Shown here in pieces: positions 37,833 to 48,376 of a stretch of 60,223 nucleotides of DNA; the stretch's first letter is position 1; the number at the start of each line of letters is the position of its first letter. Location: positions 1 through 60,223 of the forward strand of contig JWZX01003339.1 of NCBI GenBank assembly GCA_001275005.1, written 5' to 3'. A program made the position numbers and the translations under genes. The notes under the pieces are model-generated. The model saw nothing but the letters and a program-made list of their open reading frames with translations. It was not told where the DNA came from and made no database searches. This DNA is from Chrysochromulina tobinii (taxonomy: Eukaryota; Haptophyta; Prymnesiales; Chrysochromulinaceae).

Positions 37833-39887
37833 ATGTGGTGCTGCGCTCAGGCGGGCCGAGTCTCGCCGCTCCCGGTCCCAGAGAATGCGGCGCTTCCTCC
37901 AGAGGCGAGCGCTGAGAAGCCGGCCTCCGTCATTCGACCGCAGGATACCTCGACGCTGCCAATCGCGACCGGGAACTTCCCGTCGGTCGAGGTCCACCGC
38001 CGCGCGATGGATGTGTACACGAAACTCGATCTCAATGCGGACAACAAGTTGGTGCTCGCGGAGCTCGCGGCCTTTGTCGGGGAGGGCGCCGCAGCGCGCT
38101 TCAAGCAGCTCGACATCGACGAGGATGGCAAGATCACTCGGACCGAGTTCAGCGACGCGTTTGGCCGAATCGAGCGCGAGCTGGGGCAATCTGCGGCCAT
38201 CAGCGAGCTCGACGAGATGTTGCAGCGCGTTGACGCGTACAACGCGTCCTCGGAAGGCGTCGCCGCGGAGCTCTCGAGCAAAGGCTTCTCGCTCGGGCAG
38301 CTCCTCGATTTCGTGCAGGAGAAGTGCCACGAGCAGAAGCTCATCTCAGAGACGACGACCACACTCGAGGTTGTGCGCAACATCGTCATCCCGGAGACCC
38401 AGGCCGCCGGCTGCTGTTACGCGGACACGCTGCCCGGCGGCCCGCGCACGCCCCAGACGCTGATGAGCCACTGGTGGGGCAACACCTTCCTGCACCTGGT
38501 CAGGGCGATCTGCGAGCACGCGGCGGGCAAGAACGAGCTCTTCCCGCACATGTACACGCAGGCGGAGCGGGCGAAGACCTACTGGCTCTGCATCTTCGCG
38601 GTGAACCAGCACGCGGCCGCCTGCCACTTCATGGGCTGCAGCTGCGGCTGCCCCAAGTTTGGCTCGGGCGACGTCAAGTGCCAAGTGGACAAGTTTCCAC
38701 GCGTGATGCGCCGCATGAGCAGCCACGGCCTGGCCATGGACCTGCAGCTGCGCACGCTCACGCGCGTGTGGGTACTCTCGGAGCTCGAGACGGCGATGCA
38801 CTCGAGCCCGCCGCTGGCGACCAAGTTCTGCGGCGTCGTCTCGACCGAGATCCTCGAGCGGCCCGAGGTGCCGTCGGTGCTGCAGGCCGAGGCCTCCTTC
38901 GAGGCCGACCGCGAGCTCATCCTGACCGCCATCGCCTCCAATGAGGGCGGCGTCGCGCAGTTCGACCGGCTGATCCAGACCATGGCGCTGCGCGAGATCG
39001 CGCTCATGCGCGCCTTCGCCTTTGTGCTGCGCGGCGAGGCGGCGCTGCTGGGCGCGGAGCTGCAGCAGCGGCCCGAGCTGCTCGACTCGGCCGATTCCAA
39101 GGGCCGGGGCGAGACGCTTCTCATGCGCGCGGCCAGATACGGGCACGTGCCAGTCGTGCGCGAGCTGCTCGAGAGGGGCGCGGACGTGGGGCTGGCGACG
39201 CGGGGCATGGGCTTCACCGCGCTGCACTACGGCGCCATCTGCTTCAACCCGGGCGCGCACGCGGACGTGCTCGAGCTGCTGCTGCAGGCGCGGGCCGAGC
39301 CGGGGGCGCTCAACTGCTTCGGGCGCACCGCGCTCGAGGAGAGCGTGCTCGCGTTCGGCGAGGAGGCGCTTGGCACGCAGCTGCTGCTCGGCGCGACGCC
39401 CGACGCGCAGCAGGCGGTGGCGCGGGCGCACGCGGCGACGGGCTTCACGCCGCAGCCGCGTGACGCCGAGCTCTTCGCGCACGGGGCGCTGCGGCAGGAC
39501 TCGTGGTCGCGACCCGACATCGTGCTCTCCATCAAGCAGCCCATCGACGGCGAGATCGCAGCGTTCAACCCGTGGGTCAAGCCGATCGAGTTCGGCACGG
39601 TCGCCAATGAGATCGTGCCCAACTACCCGCAGGCGCGCACGCTCGTCACAGCCTCGCAGCGCTTCGCCGCGTATGTTCGGTACCGCTGGCCGCTCTGGGA
39701 GTTCACGAGCCTTGTGCTGCAGTACACGACTGAGAACGACCCCGCCTTCTACCGCGTCGACCTCGAGCGGGGCGAGCTGCGCCAGATCAACCGTGGAGAT
39801 GAGAAGCTAACGGTGAAACAGCAGATTTACGACGAGAACTCGGTGCTCACCAAGGTGCAGTGCTCCATCCGCATGCTCTACCCGTGA
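37833..39887 (+). CDS. EF-hand / SHWWG-domain / ankyrin-repeat protein
   Basis: 684 residues from an ATG, no intron needed. The N-terminus MWCCAQ could be palmitoylated. Two EF-hands (about residues 65-110) have loops DLNADNKLVLAE and DIDEDGKITRTE, the second canonical. A central domain (about 190-380) carries LMSHWWGNTF, YWLCIFAVNQHA and RVWVLSELE, a pattern recurrent in large algal and dinoflagellate protein families without a known activity. Ankyrin repeats follow (about 400-530; GETLLMRAARYGHVPVVRELLERGADV, in three repeat units). The C-terminal 150 residues are unassigned. Calcium-regulated scaffold or signalling is an inference. It is flanked on both sides by copies of a roughly 100-bp direct repeat. 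Confidence 0.82.
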   Translation: MWCCAQAGRVSPLPVPENAALPPEASAEKPASVIRPQDTSTLPIATGNFPSVEVHRRAMDVYTKLDLNADNKLVLAELAAFVGEGAAARFKQLDIDEDGKITRTEFSDAFGRIERELGQSAAISELDEMLQRVDAYNASSEGVAAELSSKGFSLGQLLDFVQEKCHEQKLISETTTTLEVVRNIVIPETQAAGCCYADTLPGGPRTPQTLMSHWWGNTFLHLVRAICEHAAGKNELFPHMYTQAERAKTYWLCIFAVNQHAAACHFMGCSCGCPKFGSGDVKCQVDKFPRVMRRMSSHGLAMDLQLRTLTRVWVLSELETAMHSSPPLATKFCGVVSTEILERPEVPSVLQAEASFEADRELILTAIASNEGGVAQFDRLIQTMALREIALMRAFAFVLRGEAALLGAELQQRPELLDSADSKGRGETLLMRAARYGHVPVVRELLERGADVGLATRGMGFTALHYGAICFNPGAHADVLELLLQARAEPGALNCFGRTALEESVLAFGEEALGTQLLLGATPDAQQAVARAHAATGFTPQPRDAELFAHGALRQDSWSRPDIVLSIKQPIDGEIAAFNPWVKPIEFGTVANEIVPNYPQARTLVTASQRFAAYVRYRWPLWEFTSLVLQYTTENDPAFYRVDLERGELRQINRGDEKLTVKQQIYDENSVLTKVQCSIRMLYP

Positions 39888-40252
39888 GACGGAGGCGGGA
39901 GCGAGTGGCGAAGTTATACGTATTTAGTTAAAGGGGTGTGACACAGCGGGTGTTGAACGTCACGTGTGGGCTCGATTTATAGCTTTTATGTGTGTGTGCG
40001 CGCGCGGTCTATGAATGTGAATACCAATACGGGTCCACAAGTTGGAGGTTCGGGTGTTTGGAACTCCGGTCGCGGGGTGACTGTCTTGGTGTCGAAGGGC
40101 GGGGGACTTCACTGCGCCCTCCACGTTGTGTCTCCACGGGACCTGTGGTAGTGTGTCTTGCCGGGATGGCAAATTAACGTGAACGTGAACGTGAAGGGCG
40201 GGGGACCCCCCCTTTCACCCACGAAACGTCACGAAGTTGGGTTTTTTGCGGA
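39888..40252. repeat. Intergenic with dispersed direct repeat, copy B
   Basis: 39933-40040 is the second copy of the segment after the sirtuin gene, with small insertions (an extra CAATAC, a longer GTGTGTGCGCGCG tract). The rest is the leader of the dioxygenase gene and includes GTGAACGTGAACGTGAA. Confidence 0.75.
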
Positions 40253-42076
40253 ATGCGGACCTTGAAGCGCAAGCGCACTACGGATGGCTCCACGGCTGCC
40301 ACAGTTGCTCAAGAGGAGGGCTCTGCCGCAGCCCTCACGGCCGAATCATGCTTCGCGCCGGGCGCGCTGTCGCGTGCCAAAGAGCTGTCCGAAACCTTTG
40401 CGGCCGCCTCTCCATTTCCACACGCCCACCTCTCGTCCATCCTTGCGCAGCCAGCGCTCCTCGCGGTGCGGCAGGAGCTTGGCCTGCTGCGCAGCACCTT
40501 CAAGGAGACCGACATGTTCAAGGTCTTCCAGACGGGCGACTTGGCGAACCTTGACGCCGCCGATGCTGAGCATTCGGCGGCGCTGCCAGCGACGATCGCC
40601 CTGCGCGCGGCGCTGTACTCGCCAGCGTTTCGCGCCTTCGTGCGGACCGTGACGGGCTGCCCGCCGCTCACCGGGCAGCAAGATATGTCGTGCAACGCGT
40701 ACCGCCACGGCGGCCACCTGCTCTGCCACGATGACGTGATCGGCACGCGGTGCGTCTCTTACGTGCTCTATCTCTCGCGGCCGGGTAAGCCGTGGCGTCC
40801 GCGGCTGGGCGGCGCGCTCGAGCTATACGCGGTCGCGTCCTCCGCGAGCGGGGGCAGTGTGCAACCCTCACCCGTACACCTGCTCCCGCCCGAGTTCGGC
40901 ACCCTCGTCCTCTTCCGCGTCCAACCCGGCGTGAGCTACCATGCAGTCCAGGAGATAGCCTCTCGCCAACCCCGCCTCTCCATCTCCGGATGGTTCCATG
41001 CGGCGACGCCTCCAGAGGGCGCCGACTCGCTCGCGACGCTCGCACAGCTCGAGCGCGGCGCGGCGGGCGCCGGCGGCGGGCCGCGCGCGCGCGCGCTGCG
41101 CCGGCCGTTACCACAGCCGAGTCGACCACTCACGCCAGCACAGGTACGTTGATTGCCACTGATGACCTGCCTTGCATGCAATGCTCACCACAGCGCGGTC
41201 GCTCCTCTCGCGCCATCACAGGAGGCGCAGCTGGCGGCGGTCGTGCATCCGGCCTACCTGAAGGCGTCGACGATGGCAGCGGTACGCTCGCAGCTCGAGT
41301 CGCAAGGGGCGGCGCTGCTCGCAAGCTTCCTCCGCCCGGAGATCGCGGCTGCCCTCGCGCACGCTGCCCTCGCCGCGGATCGGCGCGACGGTTTAGATGG
41401 CGGTGAGATGCCCTCTACCGGCCCGCCGTATGCGGCGGGTACCAGGCGCCCGGGATGGCGCCTACTTGGCCCACCGCAGCTGCGCCGCTACCTACGTTAC
41501 CGTCCTCGGCCGGCAACTGCGGCCGAGGTTGAAGGGCACGGCGCCGACGGCGACGCCGGCGGCGCAGAGGGCGAGGGTGGTGGCACGCGGCGGCTGCGTG
41601 GGGTAGGCGCGCAGCTGGAGGCGGTACGAGAGGTGATGAGCTCGGCACCCTTTGTGCAGTGGCTCGCGCATCTGAGCGGCCTCACGCCGCGCAGCTGCGC
41701 TGCCGAGGTGCGCCGCTTCCGACCCGGCCTCGACTACTCTCTCGCACATGTGGGTACGCAATGCACGCACGAGACGCTCGACGCGACGCTCACGTTCGTC
41801 GCCTCGCGCGCGGAGGAGTGCGCGGCGTGGGAGTCGGGCGACGTGGGCGGGTTCGAGTGCCACGTGCAGGCGTCCGAAGAGGACCACGGCGCTGCTGACG
41901 TGTACAAGGCGGACGAGTCCTCTGCCGGAGTCACCTCGATCCACCCGCAAACCAACGCGCTCAGCCTCGTGCGCCGTGGCACGGACACGATGAAGTTCAT
42001 CAAGTATGTGAGCGCGGCGGCGCCCGGAAGCCGATGGGACGTTGCCGCTAGCTACGTGTGTGGAGCCGTGCTGTGA
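40253..42076 (+). CDS. Ofd1/Tpa1/OGFOD1-type 2-oxoglutarate Fe(II) prolyl hydroxylase, two exons
   Basis: By family, a prolyl hydroxylase of ribosomal protein uS12 (Rps23) that links oxygen to translation and stress responses. Exons 40253-41143 and 41222-42076 join in phase (Ala-Gln | Glu-Ala) to 581 residues. Domain 1 is catalytic: HxD iron ligands His159 and Asp161 (GGHLLCHDDVIGTR), distal His230 (GVSYHAVQE) and an Arg for 2-oxoglutarate in PRLSISGWFH. Domain 2 (about 300-581) matches the second, non-catalytic Ofd1 domain (MKFIKYVSAAAPGSRWD at the end), although it has a diverged loop rich in Gly and Arg near 41540-41600. The domain order and length (about 540-640) suit Tpa1/Ofd1. The intron at the domain junction is introner-like. 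Confidence 0.88.
41144..41221 (+). mobile_element. Dioxygenase intron: introner-like element
   Basis: A 78-bp GT-AG intron. Its first 37 nt, from GTACGTTGATTGCC to TTGCATGCA, are identical to the start of Vps10 intron 6 at 27739, about 13 kb away in an unrelated gene. GCTCACCAC then follows in both. Vps10 intron 4 is also 78 bp and shares CCTGCCTTGCATGCA. Confidence 0.82.
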
Positions 42077-42187
42077 AGAGTGCCCCCGAGTGCAGTCGGT
42101 CCAGTGAGGACGTCAGTGTGTGTGTGTGTTCGTCTCGGGTCTCCTAAGGGTCTCCAGAACCAGATTGGAAAAGTGCTCTGCGGTACT

Positions 42188-44236
42188 ATGCGTACAACCG
42201 CCGAGGTTGTTCCGGCAACCGCGAGGCCGGCAGTTCGGGAGCTGCGAGCCGGCGCGGCGCCGTGCTGCAGCTTGCAGCATGCAGGAGCAGTGCCGACAAG
42301 AGGTCAAGAGCGGCTCGTAACCGGCCCGACCGGCAGAGGGCAGGGCCTCCGCCACGCTCTCGCGGCCCGCGGGCCCCAGCCCCCCAGCGACGTAGCCCGG
42401 AGCGAGGGCCGTGACGCGCGGCGCCCCCCCCCCCACGCGTTCACAGCCAAGGTGAGTGTGCCCGCGGCCGTGATATTCATAAGAGAGGCAAGGGGTTCTT
42501 GCGTGAGGGTTGCGATGCAGACTGCAGAGCCGTCCAGGCTCGTCGACCGGCTCCGCCTCGCCTTGGCCCTCGGCCGGGAGCAGCGCGCGGCGTGGCCGCA
42601 GCACGAGCATGCGCTCGCCGCCTACCGGCGCCTGCCGCCGTGCGGGAGCTCGGAGCCGCCACTGCTCACAATCGGCTTCATGACTGCCCCCACCAACATC
42701 GAAAGGCGGCAGCGCATCCGCGCCGCGCGCGACCTCTTGCTCACGCAGGGTGAGCGTTGCGCGGTCACGCTGGCGTTTGTTCTCGGTGACGTGACGATGT
42801 TCACAGCCGAGGAGCGCCGGCTCGTGCAGGCAGAGCGAGCTCGCCACGATGACCTCGTGCTTCTACAGGCGCACGACGGTGCGGCCACTTCCGACGCGAG
42901 CCACGGCGGCCGCGCCGTTGCCGAGAAGGCTCTCGCTTGGTTTGTGCACGCCGCCAACGCGTCGCGCGCCTCCTTCGTGGCCAAGGTGGACGACGACTCG
43001 CTGGTCAACCTCGTGCGCGTCGTGGCCGAGCTGCGCAGCCTGATGGCCACAGCGCCGCATCCGGAGCGCGCCTACTTTGGCGTGCACCTGTACCGGCTGT
43101 GGAACTGGGCGCGCTACGCGAGCACGCCCAACGCCGCGTGCGGCCGACACTCCGATGAAGGCCCACCTCGCCGTTGCGAGAAGCTCCTGACCAAGATGGC
43201 AAAGGCGGCCGCACTCGGCGGCGAATGCGCGGGAAGCCTCGGGCCGTACCCGTTCCTCGATGGCAGCTTCGAGGTCATCGGGCGTGGAGCGCTCGTCGAT
43301 ATCTTTGGCTCGGCGCGCGTGCGCCGCTTCGCCGACGACGCATTCAACAAGCGCCGGCCGCCCTTCTGGACGCATGAAGACGCAGGGCTGGGCGCATTGG
43401 TGCATCGCGAGGTCGTCGAGCGAAGGCTGCCTCTCACGTACGTGGCGCTGCGCCGGTGGGAGCACAACCGCTTCTGGCTCAATTGGAATGAGCGCTCGAC
43501 GCTCATCGATGGTGATGTGCTGTGGGCTCACTACACGCGCTCCGCGGAGCGATCGGACTATGTGGCCGGCGCTATGGTAGCGACGGCCACGCTGCCCGCC
43601 GACGGCTTGGCGTGTGGTTCGTGCATCGCGCAATGGGGCTGGGAGGCGCCGACGCCCGCGGCCGTTTGCTGCAGTAAGCCGCGCCCCCAAGGGCGAGGTG
43701 CTCCGCCGCCAACGTTGCGCGCACAGTTCGCGCCAGATCGGTATCTCAATTTGAGCTGCTCGGGGCTCGAAGACAAAGGGCCGGCGAGCCGGTACATGCT
43801 CGGCATCCTGACCCGCAGCCACGAGGCCGATGAGCGCTACGCACTACGGGAGCGCCTCGGGACACACGTGCGCTTACTACAGCGCCATGGCGAGGGCCTA
43901 GTTCGCAGCTGCTTCGTCTTCGATCCGACGCCGCCGCACGGCGGACAGCGCAAGCCGGGCGCGCTCTTCAACACGCGTGCGTGGCTCTACTTCGAGGCTG
44001 GCCGACGCGCCGACTTGGACCTCACTTCCCTGAGCCCTGCGGGCAACTTTCGCCCGGGTGCGCACGATGCGGCGCGCCGCTGGTGGCGTCGCACCGCGGC
44101 GCATGCCCGAGGGCCGCACGGGAGCGCTTACTATGCGCTGGCGACAGCCGCGGAATTGCTTGTCGGCCCGGGAGGAGCGGGTCTGGCTCGGTTCACGTGG
44201 GTGCCGCAGGCCGAGGTCGCGAAGCGCGGGCGTTGA
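42188..44236 (+). CDS. GT31-like beta-galactosyltransferase-type glycosyltransferase
   Basis: Golgi-type transferase of sugar from a nucleotide donor. Visible GT31 features: IGFMTAPTNIERRQRIRAARD (the usual IxS...RRxxIRxTW region), VDDDS (DxD-type metal/nucleotide motif near 42985), PFLDGSFEVIGRGAL, and THEDAGLGALV (the ED motif, near 43370). A second stretch near 43795 (MLGILTRSHEADERYALRER) repeats the start of a GT31 domain, so the C-terminal 200 residues may be a truncated second domain. The N-terminus is unclear: the frame is open from 42080, the first ATG is 42188 and another is 42515. AAG|GTGAGT at 42452 is a strong donor with an acceptor at 42520, a 69-bp in-frame intron. No clear membrane anchor is encoded. 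It lies close behind the dioxygenase gene. Confidence 0.72.
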   Translation: MRTTAEVVPATARPAVRELRAGAAPCCSLQHAGAVPTRGQERLVTGPTGRGQGLRHALAARGPQPPSDVARSEGRDARRPPPHAFTAKVSVPAAVIFIREARGSCVRVAMQTAEPSRLVDRLRLALALGREQRAAWPQHEHALAAYRRLPPCGSSEPPLLTIGFMTAPTNIERRQRIRAARDLLLTQGERCAVTLAFVLGDVTMFTAEERRLVQAERARHDDLVLLQAHDGAATSDASHGGRAVAEKALAWFVHAANASRASFVAKVDDDSLVNLVRVVAELRSLMATAPHPERAYFGVHLYRLWNWARYASTPNAACGRHSDEGPPRRCEKLLTKMAKAAALGGECAGSLGPYPFLDGSFEVIGRGALVDIFGSARVRRFADDAFNKRRPPFWTHEDAGLGALVHREVVERRLPLTYVALRRWEHNRFWLNWNERSTLIDGDVLWAHYTRSAERSDYVAGAMVATATLPADGLACGSCIAQWGWEAPTPAAVCCSKPRPQGRGAPPPTLRAQFAPDRYLNLSCSGLEDKGPASRYMLGILTRSHEADERYALRERLGTHVRLLQRHGEGLVRSCFVFDPTPPHGGQRKPGALFNTRAWLYFEAGRRADLDLTSLSPAGNFRPGAHDAARRWWRRTAAHARGPHGSAYYALATAAELLVGPGGAGLARFTWVPQAEVAKRGR

Positions 44237-44993
44237 TCGGATCCGTTTCCTAATATAGGGCAGACCCGAACATCCTTCTTTTGTTTGTCTTCGACCCTTG
44301 AAGGTCGACGCCCGCGCGCGGCGCGGCGCCGTTCTGATGAAACTTGAAAGATCTAACGCGGAGCGCCGATGCGTATCTTATCCGGGGTCAACTTTACACC
44401 GATAAGAGAGCGCTCATCCACTTATTTGCGAGACAGAGGGTTTATTTCCCACACTTCCAAGTACGGCTATCGACGCGCGTCTTCAGACTTTGCGAAAGGG
44501 TCAGTTGAATCGACACACTTTGAGAAAGGGTCAGTTGAATCGACACACAAGGTACTGTACCGACCAGTCTTTGCAACGCCACCCAAAGTTTGGCAAATTC
44601 TGAACGTCTTCAGACTTTCGGCGTCTTCTCCTGTACAATGGCTTTGCCAGTGCCTTGGTGTCTGCCACGGCGCCTCCGATATCTCCGAGCCCATAAGGGG
44701 GGTAGGCAGCCCGCAACACCTAGGGGCGAGCGAACTGCCGCGGCCCCCGCGCCGCGTGCGTTAACCAGAATTGGTTTCATTACGATACCGCGTAAAGCCT
44801 TACGCGGTACCGCGTGATCCTCGCTCACGAGGCCATTGCCTGCCCAGGTATCAGCGCCAGCGCCGCAGCGCCGCCCGCGCAAGCTGCCCGACCGGCCGCG
44901 TGATCCTCGCTCACGAGGCCATTGCCTGCCCAGGCCTTTTCGTCGCAGACTTTGCAAAGAGCGAGCGTGTGACTTTCGGCGTGTGTGCGCACG
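44237..44993. other. Intergenic with several short direct and inverted repeats
   Basis: A 30-bp unit (GAAAGGGTCAGTTGAATCGA core) occurs twice at 44489-44548. A 38-bp segment is identical at 44811-44848 and 44897-44934. A perfect hairpin TACCGCGTAA-AGCC-TTACGCGGTA lies at 44786-44809. CTTCAGACTTT recurs at about 44481 and 44611. No gene is visible. Confidence 0.7.
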
Positions 44994-47900
44994 ATGAGCC
45001 TCTCGGGCAAGACGATCGTCGCTGGATCGCCGGCCGAGGAGCAGGAAGAGGCGCCCGCGGCGAAGAAGGCCACACGTGATGATGAGCAAATCTGCGTGCG
45101 AGCGCGAGGCGGAGAGGAGGTCACGATGCCGCGCGAGGTGGCTCGACTCGCGGGTCATTTGAAGGATCTCATGGACGATGCCAGCTCCGAGGACGGCGTG
45201 TATCCGGTGCCCATTGTCACAGCCTCGACGCTTCGTGCGCTGGTTTGCATGCCGGAGATCGCACGTAGCGTCCCCGGTGTGCATCGGGTGGAGCAATTCC
45301 AAAACAAGTCCTTTGAGGAGCTCCGGTACGAGGGTTACGCCAGCAATCCATTATCGCCGAGCTCTGACGAGCATTCGCTGTCGCAGCTCATGGAACACGT
45401 CGAGGGCGCCCTGTTTCTGGATGCCCCTATGCTGCTCAAGCACAATCAGTTTGTCATCGCTTCCAGGGTCAACGGCAAGAATGCTGACGAGCTCCGTGCG
45501 CTGCTTGGCGCGGGTAGCGACTTTGATAGCGCCGAGCTCGAGGCGGCACTCGCCGAGTCGGCGTTTCTGCCAGAAGGCTACGAGGCGCTGCAGCAGCTCG
45601 GCGCGGCCAGCGCAACGGCACCAGTCGCACCCATGCGGCAGCCCTCGCTCTCGGGGGTGCCAGCCACTACGGATGCCAGGGAGGCTGCTCTGGGAATGGT
45701 GGACGTGGTCACGCTGTGTGAGCTCAAGGGCGTGAATCGGTTTTGGCGTGCGCTGTCACGGCGTGTCCTCTGCTCGCGCCTGTGCCGTGGCCGCGGGCAG
45801 CCGGCACCCACACATCTGGAAGAGATCACCGACCTGGACGTTGAGCTGCTCATCGAGGCCGGCCGTCCCGGGGACACGGCCCTTGCGGGGCGGATGCTGC
45901 CAGGGCTGGCGCGCCTCCATGGCTACGGCTTTGTGGTGGACGTGGCGAAAGTACGGGCCGCGACATTGGATGATGAAGACGACGAGGACGACGACGAGAA
46001 CAACGACGAGGGCCAGGAAGGATCCTTGCTTCGTGGTACTGCTAAGGCTGCTCTGGACAGCTGCATCTCAGGCGACGGAGAGGCACCGTTGAAGCTGAAG
46101 ATCGCAGCCGTTGCCTGCGCGGGCACAGGTGTGGTGTGCGGCGTTCCGGTGCAGCATATGCGCGAGGACACCATGACAGAGCTGGACTTGCGCGAAAAGG
46201 GGCTTTGTGGGCCTGTGGCCATGCTCATTTCTTATCTCATACCCGTCATGGGCGGGCTGACCAAAATTTCGCTCGCCAGGAACAACTTGGAGGAGGAAGG
46301 CACCAAAGCCATCTGCGAGGCACTAGAACAGAACACGACGCTCAAGGAGCTCGACATCAGCGGCCACCGGGAAGACAGCAACATTGGAGGGTCAGCAGGT
46401 GCCAAGCACGTGGCCAAGATGGTACGCGTCAATGGCGCGCTGACGGTGACCAACCTCCTGCACAATCAGCTTGATGAGGCGTCAGCCAAGATGCTCGCTG
46501 AAGTCGCCAAGCAGAAGGGCATCTCGCTCTGCGGCATCCAGCGCGACCAGACCACCGCTGACTTGTCCGGTCATGCCCTCCAACCGCCCGATGCGATCCT
46601 GCTGGCGTCGGACCTGTCACAGGCCGTTGTCACAGGCGGGCTGACGAAGCTGTCGCTCGCCAAAAACAAGTTGGGGGAGGAAGGCACAAAGTTCCTCTGT
46701 GATGCTCTCGTCGGCAACAACACTCTCAAGGAGCTTGACTTGAGCGGAGAACACACGTACCAAGGCACTGTCTCCAGCATTGGTGGGACAGCAGGCGCCA
46801 AGCATGTGGCCAATATGCTTTTGGTCAACGGCGCGCTGACACGCGTCAACGTCCGCCACAACAGCATTGCGGGCGACGGCGCTGCGCGGCTCGCAGCCGC
46901 TGTTCTTGGAAACCTCAAGATCGAGATGTTCAACGAGATCCCGATCAAGGAAATGCGCGCCAACTCATTCACGGAGCTGGACCTGAAGGGGAAGGTCGTC
47001 GGAGTCGAGGGAGGCATGGTCGTTGCGGGTCTCATGCCCGTCATGGGCGCGCTGACGAAAATCGATGTCAGCTGGAACATTTTTGGTCCGGAAGACGCCA
47101 AGGTGTTTGCAGATGCGTTGCGCGTCAATGGCGCGCTGACGAGCCTGGACCTCTCCAACAATGCACTCTGTGGAGTGACCTCTAGGGGTGGCACCTACAC
47201 TGCAGAAGGCATCACAGCGATTGCCGACGCTCTGCGTGTCAATGGCGGGCTGACAAGCATCGACGTCCGCCGAAACAAAATTGCGGGCGACGGCGCTGTG
47301 CAGCTCGCAGCTGCTGTCCTTGGCAACCTCAAGATCGAGATTTTCAACAAAATCCCGATCAAGGAGATGCGCGCCAACTCGCTCACGGAACTGGACCTGA
47401 AGGGGAAGTACGTCGGAGTCGAGGGAGGCATGGTCGTGGCGGGTCTGATACCCGTCATGGGCGCGCTGACGGTGACCAACCTCCTGGGCAATCAGCTTGA
47501 TGCAGAGTCCGCCAAGATGCTCACTGAGGTCGCCAAGCAGAAGGGCATCTCGCTCTGCGGCATCCAGCGTGACCAGACCACCGCTGACTTCTCCAACCAG
47601 AACCTCAAGCCGCCCGATGCTATCCTGCTGGCGTCGGACCTGTTACAGGCCGATGTCACAGGCGGGCTGACCAAAATGTCACTTGCCAAAAACGAGTTGG
47701 GGGAGGAGGGCACCAAGGCCATCTGCGAGGCACTGGAACAGAACAAGACGCTCAAGGAGCTTGACATCAGCGGCGCCAAGTACAAAAACAACATCGGATG
47801 GTCAGCAGGAGCCAAGCATGTGGCCAAGATGCTTGGCGCCAACGGTGGGCTGACAAAGGTGCCGGCTTTCTGACCCCCTACACATCCCTTTTCTGTTATC

Positions 47901-48376
47901 TAATCCACGCCTTTGCTTTGAATGGTATTGCAGCTGGACCTCTCAAACAATAAGCTGTGCGGCATCCATGATGATTATGGGCATGGAACTTACAATGCGG
48001 AGGGCATCACAGCAATTGCCGACGCTTTGCGCGTCAATGGCGCGCTGACAAGCATCGACCTCTCCCGAAACCATCTGTGCGGCATCTGGAATGACAACGA
48101 TGGCAACCGACGAGGCACCTACACCGCAGAGGGCATCACTGCAATCGCTGACGCCCTGGGTGTTAATGGCTCGCTGACGAAAATTGAGTAAGTTTGCCAA
48201 AATTTTGAACTCCCCTGTTTGCCTGCTATCAAACCTGGCTAACACACAGCAATGTGATTGATCATACATCGACCCTTGTTCCATGCAGTCTTACCTACAA
48301 CCATCTCGAAGAGGAAGGGGAGACCTCGATTCGTAACGCAGTGCAAGGAAAGGCTGGCTTTCAGTTGCAACTGTGA
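44994..48376 (+). CDS. Skp1-like / F-box-like / leucine-rich-repeat fusion protein, three exons
   Basis: Exons 44994-47858, 47934-48187 and 48289-48376 join in phase (LTK|LDLSNN; KI-D|LTYNHL), giving 1,068 residues. Residues about 33-186 look like Skp1: ICVRARGGEEVTMPREVARL near the start (Skp1 BTB beta1-alpha1) and NGKNADELRALLGAGSDF, then an acidic helix (Skp1 C-terminal IxGKxPEEIRKxFxIxNDF). Residues about 226-266 (MVDVVTLCELKGVNRFWRAL, then RRVLCSRLC) resemble an F-box. After an acidic linker (DDEDDEDDDENN), ribonuclease-inhibitor-type LRRs run from about 390 to the end (LTELDLRGK, ALTSLDLSNNAL, EGITAIADALRVNG). The three parts are those normally divided between Skp1 and an FBXL protein, so a ubiquitin-ligase adaptor/receptor is inferred. 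The Skp1 resemblance is good; the F-box call is weak. Confidence 0.8.

Noticed and set aside
38346-39482. 378-codon minus-strand frame
   Set aside because: Antisense to the EF-hand/ankyrin protein, Arg/His-rich, no domain.
44786-44809. Hairpin as a bacterial-type terminator
   Set aside because: No T-run follows and the genome is eukaryotic. It is reported only as a hairpin.
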